Origin: Puia dinghuensis
GTDB lineage: Bacteria > Bacteroidota > Bacteroidia > Chitinophagales > Chitinophagaceae
DNA: 64,000 nt
NCBI RefSeq assembly: GCF_014642875.1
Contig: NZ_BMJC01000006.1
Span: 1 to 64,000, forward strand
Reading direction: 5' to 3'
Shown here: positions 6,262 to 15,092 of the stretch, one piece after another
Numbering within the stretch: position 1 is the stretch's first letter
Layout: every line of letters begins with the position of its first letter
Notes under the pieces: model-generated
The model's database searches: none
Seen by the model: only the letters and a program-made list of their open reading frames with translations
What the model was told of the DNA's origin: nothing
Program-made: the position numbers and the translations under genes

Positions 6262-8733
6262 ATGGAACGAAACCTTGCTGACCTGCTACCCATCTATGGG
6301 GTGGATGAGGGTTGTATCTTGAGTAAGAAAGGGGATTATACCATTGGCTTCCGCTTGACGAAGCCGGAGATCTTTACTCTCTCGGCTGAACAGTACGAGA
6401 GCCTGCACCAGTCCTATGTCAAGGCCATGCGGGTGCTGCCGCCGCATACCATCCTGCACCAGCAGGACTGGTTCCTGACCGATCGATATACGGCGGATTT
6501 CAAAGACGATGAGAAGAGCTTTCTGGCACACAGTAGCGAACGTTTTTTTAACGAAAGCCCCTGGCTGCGGCAGGAATCCTATCTTTTCCTCACCCGGAGG
6601 CCGAAAGGACGGCAGGAATCGACCTCTGCGTTCTCGAGCCTGCTGCGCGGCAGCCTGCTGCCGGCCGATGCGATCGACCCAAGAACGGTGCAGGCATTCA
6701 AAGACCAGGTGGCCCAGTTCATACGTATCCTGGAGGACGGGGGATTGATAAACGCCGAATGGATGGATACGGCTGATTTGTGGAGCGGACCCCAACGGGC
6801 GGGGCTGATCGAAAGCTATTGCACCCTGAGCCGGGAAAACCAGCCGGTGTTGAGGGATATCGAATGGAAACCGGAGCTGCAGATCGGGGACCGACATTGC
6901 CTGCTCTTTACGCTGGCAGATGCAGACGACCTGCCGGGGCTTTGTGGGCCGCGGATCGACTATGCCCCCTACTGCACCGACCGGACGCGGTATTCCATCG
7001 GATTTGCCAGCGCCCTGGGCCCTCTCCTACCCTGCGACCATATTTACAACCAATACATCTTCCTTGACGACCAGGCAGCCGTGCTGAAGAAGCTGGAGGC
7101 CAAACGGCTCCGGCTGCAATCGCTGGCGGCCTATTCCCGCGAGAATGCGGTGAGCGAAGAGGCTACCAACGCTTTTTTGAACGAAGCCGTGGAGGAACAG
7201 CGGCTGCCCGTGCGGGCGCATTTCAACATCCTGGCCTGGACGGAGAACCCGGCGGAGAAAGGCGATATCCGTAACAGGATCGGGAGCGCGATCGCGCAAC
7301 TCGAAGCGACTCCGCGGCTGGAAACGGTGGGGGCGCCACAGATATGGTGGGCGGGGCTGCCCGGGAACGAGGGCGACTTTCCGATGAACGAGACCTTTCG
7401 GACATTCGGCGAGGTCGCGACCTGTTTCCTCAACCAGGAAGCCAATTACCGGAGCAGCCACAGTCCCTTCGGCCTGCGGTTGGGGGATAGGTTGACAGGA
7501 CGGCCCGTGCATGTCGACATCGACGACGAGCCCCGGCGGGAAGGGTTGATCGCGAACGGGAACATGTTTGTGCTTTCGGGATCGGGCGGAGGCAAGAGTT
7601 TTTTCATGAACCATCTCGTGCGGGAGTATTACGACCGGGGCACGCATATCGTGCTGGTCGACGTAGGCCATAGTTATGAAATACAGTGTGCGTTGCACGG
7701 CGGGTATTATTTCACCTACCGGGAGGATGACCCGATCTGCTTCAACCCCTTCTATATCGGCGCCGGAGATGTACTGGACACCGAAAAGCGGGAAAGCATC
7801 AAGACGCTGCTACTGGCGCTTTGGAAGAAATCGTCGGAAGGACATAACCGGGCGGAATACGTGGCCCTCTCGAACGCGCTGCAAGGGTATTTCGAGAAGA
7901 TCGCGCGGGAAAGAACGATCTTTCCCTGTTTCGACAGTTTCTACGAATACCTGAAGGACGAATTTACCGTGGTACTAGCGGCTGATGGAGTAAAAGACAA
8001 GGATTTCGATCTCGCCAATTTCCTTTATGTATTGCGCCCTTTCTATAAGGGTGGAGAATTCGACTACCTGCTGAACGCCCGGGCCAACCTGGACCTGTTG
8101 CAGGAACGGTTCATCGTGTTCGAACTCGACAACATCAAGTCGCATCCCATCCTTTTTCCCGTCGTGACCTTGATCATCATGGAACTGTTCGTAGGCAAGA
8201 TGCGGAAGCTGAAGGGTGTCCGGAAGATGATCGTTGTGGAAGAGGCGTGGAAAGCGATAGCCCAGGAGGGGATGGCGGAGTACATCAAATTTTTGTTCAA
8301 AACGGCCCGGAAGTTCTTTGCCAAGGCTGTTGTCGTGACCCAGGAAGTGGAGGATATCGTGTCTTCGGAGATCATCCGGCAAGCCATTGTGAATAATTCC
8401 GACATCAAAGTGTTGCTCGACCAGAGCAAATTCCAGAACAAGTTTGATGAGATACAGACGCTGCTAGGCATCACGGAGAAGCAAAAGGCGGAGATACTCA
8501 GCATCAACAAGGGACATGAGCCGGGCCGGCTTTACAAAGATTTGTGGATCGGGCTCGGGGCTATGCATTCGAAGGTCTACCGGTTGGAAGTGTCCGAGCA
8601 GGAATACTACACCTATACCTCGGAGCAGCGGGACAAGGTGCTGGTGCGGCAGTATATCGACCGGTATGGAGATGTCAAAACGGCGATCAGCCGGTTGGTG
8701 GCCGATCTACAGGCAAAAAAGGAGGGACTATGA
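6262..8733 (+). CDS. traG: conjugation ATPase TraG (VirB4 family)
   Basis: An 823-residue protein that powers assembly and substrate transfer of the type IV secretion channel at the inner membrane. The N-terminal half matches the Bacteroidota TraG family (opening ADLLPIYGVDEGCILSKKGDYTIGFRL). A Walker A motif, SGSGGGKS, lies near residues 438-446 and a Walker B segment, MIVVEEAW, near residue 655. ARKFFAKAVVVTQEVEDI follows, with NNSDIKVLLDQSKF toward the C terminus. The length is normal and all ATPase motifs are intact. It sits between the DUF4133 gene and a chain of secreted proteins, with an ATGA overlap to the next gene. This is the VirB4-type ATPase, not the VirD4/TraD coupling protein. 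Confidence 0.93.
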   Translation: MERNLADLLPIYGVDEGCILSKKGDYTIGFRLTKPEIFTLSAEQYESLHQSYVKAMRVLPPHTILHQQDWFLTDRYTADFKDDEKSFLAHSSERFFNESPWLRQESYLFLTRRPKGRQESTSAFSSLLRGSLLPADAIDPRTVQAFKDQVAQFIRILEDGGLINAEWMDTADLWSGPQRAGLIESYCTLSRENQPVLRDIEWKPELQIGDRHCLLFTLADADDLPGLCGPRIDYAPYCTDRTRYSIGFASALGPLLPCDHIYNQYIFLDDQAAVLKKLEAKRLRLQSLAAYSRENAVSEEATNAFLNEAVEEQRLPVRAHFNILAWTENPAEKGDIRNRIGSAIAQLEATPRLETVGAPQIWWAGLPGNEGDFPMNETFRTFGEVATCFLNQEANYRSSHSPFGLRLGDRLTGRPVHVDIDDEPRREGLIANGNMFVLSGSGGGKSFFMNHLVREYYDRGTHIVLVDVGHSYEIQCALHGGYYFTYREDDPICFNPFYIGAGDVLDTEKRESIKTLLLALWKKSSEGHNRAEYVALSNALQGYFEKIARERTIFPCFDSFYEYLKDEFTVVLAADGVKDKDFDLANFLYVLRPFYKGGEFDYLLNARANLDLLQERFIVFELDNIKSHPILFPVVTLIIMELFVGKMRKLKGVRKMIVVEEAWKAIAQEGMAEYIKFLFKTARKFFAKAVVVTQEVEDIVSSEIIRQAIVNNSDIKVLLDQSKFQNKFDEIQTLLGITEKQKAEILSINKGHEPGRLYKDLWIGLGAMHSKVYRLEVSEQEYYTYTSEQRDKVLVRQYIDRYGDVKTAISRLVADLQAKKEGL

Positions 8734-9389
8734 AAAGGATGGCTTTGGCGATGATGATTGTTTTGGCGACAGGGCTGGGTGCATCCGCGCAGGATATCGG
8801 CGGGATCATCAGCGCCGGCGTGACGACAGTGATACGCGCGGTGGACCTGCAAATCCAGCGGATACAGACCAGGACGATCGTGTTGCAGGAGGCGCAAAAG
8901 GCCGTGGAGAATGCGATGAGCGCGCTGGAGCTGGATGATATCCGCAATTGGGTGGAGCAACAGAAAGACCTGTACGCCGGATACTTCCAGGAGTTGTGGC
9001 AGGTGAAGACGGTGATTTCGGGCTATCACCGGGTGAGCGAAGCCATCCGGCGGCAGGAGGCGATCGTGGCGGCCTACCGTCGCGGGCTGGGCCAATTCCG
9101 GCAGGACGCGCATTTCAGTGCGGCGGAGCTGAACGAGATCGAAGCCGTGTTCGACGGCATCCTGGCGGACAGCGAAAAGAACCTGGAACAACTCACAAAG
9201 GCGGTGGCAGCCTTTTCGCTGCAGGCGACGGACCAGCAGCGAATGGCGATGATCGACGCGGCCGCCGACGGGATGGACCACGATTACCGGGACCTGCAAC
9301 GGTATACGCAGCAGAACCAGCTGCTGAGTCTGCAACGGGCAAAAGACGAGAGCGATTATTCATTCATATTAAAACTGTACACACAATGA
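8730..9389 (+). CDS. secreted conjugation protein, TraI/VirB5-like
   Basis: A 219-residue protein starting at the ATG that overlaps the traG stop. A signal peptide (MKRMALAMMIVLATGLGASAQ) is followed by a long helical, Gln/Glu-rich periplasmic region, with IRAVDLQIQRIQTRTIVLQEAQ and later FSAAELNEIEAVFDGILADS. This matches proteins annotated as 'conjugal transfer protein TraI' in Pedobacter/Chitinophaga-type elements, and it looks like a VirB5/TrbJ-type pilus-tip or periplasmic component. It is clearly homologous over its second half to the gene two places downstream (9967). It carries no relaxase motif despite the name used in databases. Confidence 0.75.
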   Translation: MKRMALAMMIVLATGLGASAQDIGGIISAGVTTVIRAVDLQIQRIQTRTIVLQEAQKAVENAMSALELDDIRNWVEQQKDLYAGYFQELWQVKTVISGYHRVSEAIRRQEAIVAAYRRGLGQFRQDAHFSAAELNEIEAVFDGILADSEKNLEQLTKAVAAFSLQATDQQRMAMIDAAADGMDHDYRDLQRYTQQNQLLSLQRAKDESDYSFILKLYTQ

Positions 9390-9970
9390 AAGAAGTATTG
9401 TTGGTGCTGTGCGGGCTGTTGATCGGCCGCCAGCTGATGGCGCAGACCTTTTCCGAATGGTTCCGGCAGAACCATACACAATTGAAGTACCTGGCCGAAC
9501 AGATCGCCGCATTGCGGGGATATGGGTCGGTGCTGGAGAAAGGATATGCGGTGGCGCAGACGGGATTGGGGGAGATCGATACGATCGATACCACCGACCT
9601 GGCGATGCATACGGAGCATTTTGCATCGCTGGACAGGGTGAGCCCGGCAGTGACCGAAGATGGGGTGGTGGGAACGATAGCCTCCTACAGCAAGCTGCTG
9701 ATGATGGCGGCTGACGATATTGCGGCCGCGAGTGGATCACTGCCGGCAACACCAGCGAACTTCCCGGTGATGGGCCGGGAGGTCGCCGGGGACATCAAGG
9801 AGGCTGTCGAAGATTATCAAAAGCAGGCGGCAGACCTGTGCACCGATGATCGATTGCAGCTGAACGATGCCGAGCGATTGCGACGATTGGACACCATCAG
9901 CAGGGAGCTGCGGAGCTTGTATAGAAAATCGATCTTTTTGTTGGGATTATTAGAAGAAGCCAATGTATGA
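9386..9970 (+). CDS. secreted helical protein of the tra cluster
   Basis: A 194-residue protein overlapping both neighbours by four bases. It has a signal peptide (MKEVLLVLCGLLIGRQLMAQ) and then an all-helical region starting FSEWFRQNHTQLKYLAEQIAALRGYGSVLEKGYAV. Two cysteines do not obviously form a motif. Its position between two VirB5-like proteins and its similar size and helical character suggest a periplasmic component of the same secretion channel. Sequence resemblance to the other two is weak by eye, so this is inferred from context. In related elements the same slot is filled by an unnamed conjugal transfer protein. Confidence 0.68.
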   Translation: MKEVLLVLCGLLIGRQLMAQTFSEWFRQNHTQLKYLAEQIAALRGYGSVLEKGYAVAQTGLGEIDTIDTTDLAMHTEHFASLDRVSPAVTEDGVVGTIASYSKLLMMAADDIAAASGSLPATPANFPVMGREVAGDIKEAVEDYQKQAADLCTDDRLQLNDAERLRRLDTISRELRSLYRKSIFLLGLLEEANV

Positions 9971-10596
9971 AAAGGAAGATTTGCCTGACGATGATCTTCG
10001 CCCTGGTGTTAATGAGTGGCATTCGGGCGCAGGGGTTCTATGCGCAACAGCTGTTGCTGGATGTGGAAAAGCTGGGGGAACTGAAACAGATCCTCCAGGA
10101 CCTGAAGGAGGGCTACCAGGTGTTGCAGTCGGGGTATTCGACGATCCGGGATGTCGCCCGGGGCAGCTTCAACCTGCATAAGGCTTTTCTGGATGGGCTG
10201 CTGGCGGTGAGTCCGACGGTGCTGAGCTATGAACGGATAGCCGAGATCGCAGACCTGCAAGTGAAGATCGTGCAACGTTACCAGGCGGCTTGGAGCCGGT
10301 TCCGGCAGGACGGCAACCTGCGACCGGATGAACTGGCGCTGTTGGGCCAGGTGTATGACGGGGTGATCGCAGGATGCCTGGATGACCTGAACGATCTCGT
10401 CCTGCTGGTGACGGCAGACGTATTGCGGGCGAGCGATGCCGAGCGGATGCAGGAGATAGATGCGATCTATTATCGGGTGCGGGCTAAATTCTCCTTTGTC
10501 GACCGGGTGAGCAATCAAACGGCACTGCTGTCACTGCAACGCGCCGGGGAGATGGGAGATGTGAGCATATTGAAACAATTGTTTGGATTAAAATGA
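9967..10596 (+). CDS. secreted conjugation protein, paralogue of the TraI-like gene
   Basis: A 209-residue protein with a signal peptide (MKRKICLTMIFALVLMSGIRAQ) and helical content throughout. The block YQAAWSRFRQDGNLRPDELALLGQVYDGVIAGCLDDL aligns with the matching block of the protein at 8730 (FRQDAHFSAAELNEIEAVFDGILADS). Both end in a similar 'NQ..LLSLQRA' motif, so the two are paralogues. Proteins of this type are sometimes labelled TerB-family in databases, but the role here is almost certainly in the type IV secretion channel. Four-base overlaps with both neighbours show tight translational coupling. Confidence 0.75.
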   Translation: MKRKICLTMIFALVLMSGIRAQGFYAQQLLLDVEKLGELKQILQDLKEGYQVLQSGYSTIRDVARGSFNLHKAFLDGLLAVSPTVLSYERIAEIADLQVKIVQRYQAAWSRFRQDGNLRPDELALLGQVYDGVIAGCLDDLNDLVLLVTADVLRASDAERMQEIDAIYYRVRAKFSFVDRVSNQTALLSLQRAGEMGDVSILKQLFGLK

Positions 10597-11732
10597 AGGA
10601 TATGGAGACGAATTTTTTGCTACTTGGGGGTTTACAGACCGTATTGGATCAGGTGTACACCAACATGCTGCCGATGTGCAGCGATCTGATCGGTGTGGGT
10701 CAGGCGCTGGCGGGGTTGGCCGCGCTGACGTATATCGGGATCAGGGTAGGAAAGCATATTGCCGCGGCCGAGGCGGTGGAGGTGTTTCCGCTGCTGCGTC
10801 CTTTCGCCATCTCGTTGGTGATCTTTTTTTATCCGGCTTTTGTCGACCTGCTCAACGGGGTGTTGAGTCCGACGGTGAAGGGAACCGCAGATATGGTGAC
10901 CAATGCCAATGCGGCGATTGCGACGCTTTTGCAACAGAAAGAAGATGCGCTGAAGAACACATTACCCTATCAGTTGTATGTAGGCGCGGATGGGAGTGGA
11001 AATGAGGCGCTGTGGGATACGTATACAGGGAGTGTAACAGCCGACCCTCTATCACAGCTGACATCGGCCTTTTTCTTTCAGCTGTCGAAGGCCTATTACA
11101 ATCTCAAGAACTCGATAAAGGTATGGTTGTCGGAGATTTTGCAGCTGTTGTACGAGGCGGCGGCGCTATGCATCAATACGGTGAGGACCTTTCACCTGCT
11201 GGTGCTGGCCATTTTGGGACCGCTGGTGCTGGGGTTGAGTGTTTTCGACAGCTTCCGCCATTCGCTGAAAGCCTGGCTGGCGCGCTATATACAGATATTC
11301 CTCTGGCTGCCGGTGGCCAATATCTTCGGGGCCATCCTGGCGAACATCCAGGCGCAGATGATCCAACTGGATATCCAACAGCTTCAGGCGAGCGGGGCAA
11401 CCACTTTCAGCAGCACGGACGCCGGGTATATGATCTTTTTGATCATTGGGATTTGCGGGTATTTCACTGTGCCGTCGGTGGCAGGCTATATCGTGCAGGC
11501 CGCGGGAAGCGATGCCTTGCTGGGCAAGATCAATGCAGGCGCCAGGATGGTCGTGGGTGGTGCGATGGCCGCTGGTAAAGCCGTGGCCGGTGGGGTTATG
11601 GGCGTCGGCGGGGTGATTGCCGGCGGCGGCAGGAGCCGTTCGGGTTCCGGGTGGAGTGGCAAGGGAGGTTCCGGCGGCGGGAGTGCGGGCGGCCGGGGAG
11701 GAAGTCACAGAAATAAGATTGCGGGAGGATAA
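10593..11732 (+). CDS. traJ: conjugative transposon protein TraJ (VirB6-like)
   Basis: A 379-residue inner-membrane protein. The family pattern is evident: N-terminal LDQVYTNMLPMCSDLIGVGQALAGLAALTYIGIRV, then helices with FAISLVIFFYPAFVDLLNGVLSPT, a central periplasmic loop, and a C-terminal helix cluster including ILGPLVLGLSVFDSFRHSLKAWLARYIQIFLWLPVANI. TraJ is the VirB6-like polytopic core of the channel. The last 45 residues are extremely Gly/Ser-rich and basic. Such a low-complexity tail is common in TraJ proteins but variable. It overlaps the preceding gene by four bases, and the start may also be the ATG at 10602. Confidence 0.88.
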   Translation: MKDMETNFLLLGGLQTVLDQVYTNMLPMCSDLIGVGQALAGLAALTYIGIRVGKHIAAAEAVEVFPLLRPFAISLVIFFYPAFVDLLNGVLSPTVKGTADMVTNANAAIATLLQQKEDALKNTLPYQLYVGADGSGNEALWDTYTGSVTADPLSQLTSAFFFQLSKAYYNLKNSIKVWLSEILQLLYEAAALCINTVRTFHLLVLAILGPLVLGLSVFDSFRHSLKAWLARYIQIFLWLPVANIFGAILANIQAQMIQLDIQQLQASGATTFSSTDAGYMIFLIIGICGYFTVPSVAGYIVQAAGSDALLGKINAGARMVVGGAMAAGKAVAGGVMGVGGVIAGGGRSRSGSGWSGKGGSGGGSAGGRGGSHRNKIAGG

Positions 11733-11744
11733 AAAGGAGATGAT

Positions 11745-12368
11745 ATGTTCAAGAGATTTAAGTCCATTGAGGAGGGACTCCGGAAGGTGCGGCTGTTTGC
11801 AATGGTAGTGACGCTTGGATCGCTGGCGATCAGCGGATGGGTAGTCTTTGAGGCAATGCGGGCAGTAGATAAAGCCAATGGAAGGATCTACGTCTTATCT
11901 AACGGAAAGGCCATGCGGGCAATGGCGGTGGACCCGCAGGAGAACCTGCCGGTGGAGGCTCGGGACCATCTGCGCAATTTCCACCACTATTTCTTCGACC
12001 TGAGTCCGGATGAAAAAGCGATAAAGGTGAATCTCGACCGGAGCTTTTATCTCGCGGACGGGTCGGCGAAGGTGTTGTACGATAACCTGCTGGAGAGCGG
12101 GTTCATCAACGGGTTGATCAGCGGGAATATCACCCAGTCGGTAGTCCTGGACAGTATCTGGCTGGATACGGACCATGAACCGTATGCTTTCCGGTGCACA
12201 GGGTTGCAGACGCTGATTCGCCCGACGAGGCTGACGACCAGGAGTATCGTGACGAGGGGTTTTCTGCGAAGGACGGGAGTGGAGCGGTCGGATAACAATC
12301 CGCATGGATTTATGATCGAACGCTTCGAGGTGGAGACCAATATAGAAATAAAAACGATCAGCCGGTGA
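11745..12368 (+). CDS. traK: conjugative transposon protein TraK (VirB8-like)
   Basis: A 207-residue bitopic protein with an N-terminal cytoplasmic stretch MFKRFKSIEEGLRKVR, one membrane helix (residues 18-38), then a periplasmic domain with the typical TraK signature RDHLRNFHHYFFDLSPDEKAI and a C-terminal RFEVETNIEIKTISR. TraK proteins correspond to VirB8, a periplasmic scaffold of the type IV channel. Length and motifs are normal. It starts 12 bases after traJ and is followed after 34 bases by traM. Confidence 0.9.
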   Translation: MFKRFKSIEEGLRKVRLFAMVVTLGSLAISGWVVFEAMRAVDKANGRIYVLSNGKAMRAMAVDPQENLPVEARDHLRNFHHYFFDLSPDEKAIKVNLDRSFYLADGSAKVLYDNLLESGFINGLISGNITQSVVLDSIWLDTDHEPYAFRCTGLQTLIRPTRLTTRSIVTRGFLRRTGVERSDNNPHGFMIERFEVETNIEIKTISR

Positions 12369-12402
12369 GGAAGCGGTTGGTTATTCATTCAAAAAAAAAT
12401 TT

Positions 12403-13650
12403 ATGGAAAAGAAGGTTTTGACGAAGAGAGATTCGCAGGTGCGAAAAGTGTTGCTGTGGATGCCGGCGGTGGTGTTACCGCTGCTGACGCTGTTGTTCTG
12501 GGTCGTTGGGGGCGGCAGGGGAAAGACGGAGACCGTGACCGCATTGGGATTCCTGATGCGGCTGCCGGGGGCGCATGTGGCGCCGGTGACGCGGTTGGAT
12601 AAGATGGGATATTATGATCTGGCGCACCGGGATTCGGTGGCAGAGCGACAGCGACTGGCTATTCAACAAAATTATGCGCGGCAGTTGGGGTTGGAGAGTT
12701 CGAATGGGAAGCCAGGAGTAGTGCTTGCTGGGGGAAGCAGGTCGGAAAGCGACACGAAGGTGGTACAAGTGAAAGAGAAGCTGGAAGAATTGAAGCGGGT
12801 GGTGGCGGGTAAGGCGGTCGACGGGACGGACTTGCGGGAAAGTTTGCGTTCGGGGGGGCTGCGCGAAGGTTTGGCCAGGGGCGGCTTGCGGACGCAAGCG
12901 GATCGGGCACCGGAGATCGAACGGTTGGAGAAGGTGATGAATGTCTTGCAACGGGACGAGGCCAGCAATGGGGAGATACGGGAACTGAGTGCCGTGGTGG
13001 AAAAGCTACTGGCAGTGCAACAGCCGCGTGGGGATACGGGGATGACGGGAGAGACAATTCCTGGAGTGGCGACGCAGCGGTTTCAGCGGGAGCAGGTGAA
13101 AGCGGGTATGCGGATGCAAGGGGCGCAGGCGGTGTTGACGGTGAGGGCCTTGCCGGATGAAGCGGATACGGCGGGGGGATTCGATTCGAGTGTGATCGAG
13201 GCGCTGGTTCCGGAAGGACAGGTGCTTGTGAGCGGGGCGGAGATGCGGCTGGAACTGGTGCGGGACGTGCAGATCGGCCGGCAACGGGTGCCGGCAGGGA
13301 CTCCACTGTTCGGTACTGTAAGTCTAAGCGGCGAACGGCTGCGGGTAGGGATCGGCTCGATAGCGGTTCAAGGAGGGCTGCTGCCGGTGAACCTGGAAGT
13401 GGATGACGAGGATGGGATGCCGGGTATCTATATCCCCGGGGCGCCGGTGTCAGAGTCCTTGCGGGAGTCGGCGGGTCAGGAGTTGGGGTCGCTGGGACCG
13501 GGAGCCCTGGCCACAAGCGTGGCAGGACAGGCGGCCGGGGCAGGAGTTGTGCTGGCGCGGTCGCTGATCGGCAAGAAGGTGCGGCCGGTGAAAGTAACGA
13601 TCCCGGCGGGCTATCGCGTATTGCTTCACGCTAAAAATGCAGCACTATGA
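12403..13650 (+). CDS. traM: conjugative transposon protein TraM (VirB10-like)
   Basis: A 415-residue protein with one N-terminal membrane helix (residues 19-35, MPAVVLPLLTLLFWVVGGG), a long charged linker and a C-terminal beta-rich domain. The end of the C-terminal domain (VLARSLIGKKVRPVKVTIPAGYRVLLHAK) is characteristic of Bacteroidota TraM, the VirB10-like protein that bridges inner and outer membranes. The preceding TPLFGTVSLSGERLRVGIGSI block is also family-like. The region is unusually GC- and Gly-rich in sequence, which gives long open frames on the opposite strand. It overlaps traN by four bases. Confidence 0.88.
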   Translation: MEKKVLTKRDSQVRKVLLWMPAVVLPLLTLLFWVVGGGRGKTETVTALGFLMRLPGAHVAPVTRLDKMGYYDLAHRDSVAERQRLAIQQNYARQLGLESSNGKPGVVLAGGSRSESDTKVVQVKEKLEELKRVVAGKAVDGTDLRESLRSGGLREGLARGGLRTQADRAPEIERLEKVMNVLQRDEASNGEIRELSAVVEKLLAVQQPRGDTGMTGETIPGVATQRFQREQVKAGMRMQGAQAVLTVRALPDEADTAGGFDSSVIEALVPEGQVLVSGAEMRLELVRDVQIGRQRVPAGTPLFGTVSLSGERLRVGIGSIAVQGGLLPVNLEVDDEDGMPGIYIPGAPVSESLRESAGQELGSLGPGALATSVAGQAAGAGVVLARSLIGKKVRPVKVTIPAGYRVLLHAKNAAL

Positions 13651-14132
13651 AAAGGATGATCGGAATAGGTATCGGGCTACTACTGTTATCAGTGGTGAAG
13701 GCGCAGGATCGGGAGGCGGAGATCGACAGCGTGCTGGCTGCGCGGCCGGTGGATATACGAAATGTGAGGGTGGAAGGAGTCCGGCTTGAATTGCGCGGCC
13801 TGTATGTGCTGGAGGGCTTGTTGTGGTTTTCTCTGCGGGTGTCCAATGGGTCGGTGATCGATTTCCGGGCTAACTCCCTGCGATTCACCATCCGCGACCG
13901 GCATGTGTTGCGCCGGAAGGCAAGACAGGAGTTGCCGTTGACGGTGCTATTGCGGCGGGAGCCCTTGTTAGTGCGATCGGATTCTTCGGTGACGCTTTGT
14001 TATGGGCTAGCGCCGCGACTACCGGCGAAGGGGCAGGACCTGGTGCTGGAATACGGGGAACACAATGGGGATCGGAGAATGCGGTTACGGCTATCGGCTG
14101 TGGCTATTTTGAAAGCAAAAAAATTAGATTGA
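13647..14132 (+). CDS. short TraN-like outer-membrane component (VirB9-like)
   Basis: A 161-residue protein with a signal peptide (MKRMIGIGIGLLLLSVVKAQ). Its fragment GLYVLEGLLWFSLRVSNGSVIDFRANSLRFTIRDR strongly recalls the C-terminal domain of TraN (DUF4138), where 'L.....I..N.L.F.L.V.N.S.I.Y' strands occur. TraN normally has roughly 250-300 residues, so the N-terminal domain appears missing while the signal peptide is kept. It may be a deletion derivative or a distinct short subtype. It overlaps the traM stop by four bases and ends one base before the next start, so it remains inside the operon. Confidence 0.68.
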   Translation: MKRMIGIGIGLLLLSVVKAQDREAEIDSVLAARPVDIRNVRVEGVRLELRGLYVLEGLLWFSLRVSNGSVIDFRANSLRFTIRDRHVLRRKARQELPLTVLLRREPLLVRSDSSVTLCYGLAPRLPAKGQDLVLEYGEHNGDRRMRLRLSAVAILKAKKLD

Positions 14133-14133
14133 G

Positions 14134-14814
14134 ATGCAGATGGAACGAAAATTATACGACGCCAACCTCCGGATGCTCGAGGTGGAACTGGAGCTGGCAG
14201 GATTCCCGGACGATGTGACCTGGGACCTGCGGCAGGAGATGCCCTGGGGATGGCGGGAACGATTCCTGGTGGAATATGAGACCAAGGCATTTGGATTTTC
14301 GCTGAAAGGGGTGCTGTATTTCCAGCAGCTGCTGGTGAATGATGCCTACCGGTTTTCCTCCTTTGACGTGGCGTTGGTGGGTGAGGTGAATGCTTTGACA
14401 GTGAAATGTAGTTTCCCCCGGGTAAAAGGGTATTCGGTGGGGCTGAGGGAAGCCATCAACCTGATGCATGGGCGCCCGGTATTCCGGGACTACCGGTTCG
14501 ATCCATTGCAACAAGGATACTGGCTCGAGCTGCGGCAAAAGACAGATAAGGGGGAATTTACCCTAGCGCGTAACCGGAGCACCTTCAATACGCATGCGGC
14601 CCTGGATGATGCGTTGTTCGGTAAACGGCTGGGGGCAGCCGACCGGAATGTTCTTGCCGACCAGCTCGATCTGGGCGACAGGGCAAAGATGCACCTGGTG
14701 GGAAAAGATTTTTTCATGGAGGTGGACCTGGCGCACGAAAGACTGGTACTTACCAATGTGCAGGGGAAACCAGCGAAGATAAACTGGTGGGACGTCTTTC
14801 TGAAGCGCAAATGA
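14134..14814 (+). CDS. cytoplasmic protein of the tra cluster, DUF3945-like repeats (weak)
   Basis: A 226-residue soluble protein that I do not firmly recognise. It has an N-terminal part MERKLYDANLRMLEVELELAGFP and a middle beta-rich part. The segment LREAINLMHGRPVFRDYRF, later followed by LDLGDRAKMHLVGKDFFMEVDLAHERLVLTN, resembles repeated units of large DUF3945-type proteins carried by Bacteroidota mobile elements ('AVNLL.GRAV.KD', 'L..G....V.F..+G+....+.A.P'). That resemblance is from memory and is weak. No signal peptide or membrane helix is present. Its start follows traN by one base and its stop overlaps the next start, so it is co-translated with the Tra genes. Confidence 0.55.
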   Translation: MQMERKLYDANLRMLEVELELAGFPDDVTWDLRQEMPWGWRERFLVEYETKAFGFSLKGVLYFQQLLVNDAYRFSSFDVALVGEVNALTVKCSFPRVKGYSVGLREAINLMHGRPVFRDYRFDPLQQGYWLELRQKTDKGEFTLARNRSTFNTHAALDDALFGKRLGAADRNVLADQLDLGDRAKMHLVGKDFFMEVDLAHERLVLTNVQGKPAKINWWDVFLKRK

Positions 14815-15092
14815 AGGAGTTGGCTATAACGCTGGAACAGTTGTTGCAACCGCTGCGGTCGGACGAACGGGTGGGCCCGGTGCATGTATGCGTGTACCTG
14901 GCCCTTTTGCAATGTGGGGGTGGTCGGAAGGGGTGGTTCCACATCCAGCGGGACGAAGTGATGCGGTTGGCGAAGATAAAAGGGCGGAGGACGTACTACC
15001 GGGTAATGGGAGAGTTGGCTGAAATTGGCTTTGTAGAGTATTGGGCGTCGAGGAATGGAAAGAGTGGGAGCAGAGTGAGGATGGGTAGCTGA
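14811..15092 (+). CDS. small winged-helix-like protein closing the tra cluster
   Basis: A 93-residue protein whose ATG overlaps the previous stop. It is mostly helical: VGPVHVCVYLALLQCGGGRKGWFHIQRDEVMRLAKIKGRRTYYRVMGELAEIGFVEY reads like a winged-helix DNA-binding fold ('live in blocks, then a recognition helix and a wing'), as seen in small replication or transcription regulators of mobile elements. No catalytic motif is present. It could control transfer genes or the element's replication, but this is inference from fold pattern and position only. A longer start at 14787 is possible, but the ATGA coupling favours 14811. Confidence 0.6.
   Translation: MKELAITLEQLLQPLRSDERVGPVHVCVYLALLQCGGGRKGWFHIQRDEVMRLAKIKGRRTYYRVMGELAEIGFVEYWASRNGKSGSRVRMGS

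Noticed and set aside
12659-13516. A 285-codon Pro/Ser/Arg-rich frame on the minus strand.
   Set aside because: It mirrors the GC-rich traM gene. The protein has low complexity and no motif, and it has no promoter or neighbour on that strand.
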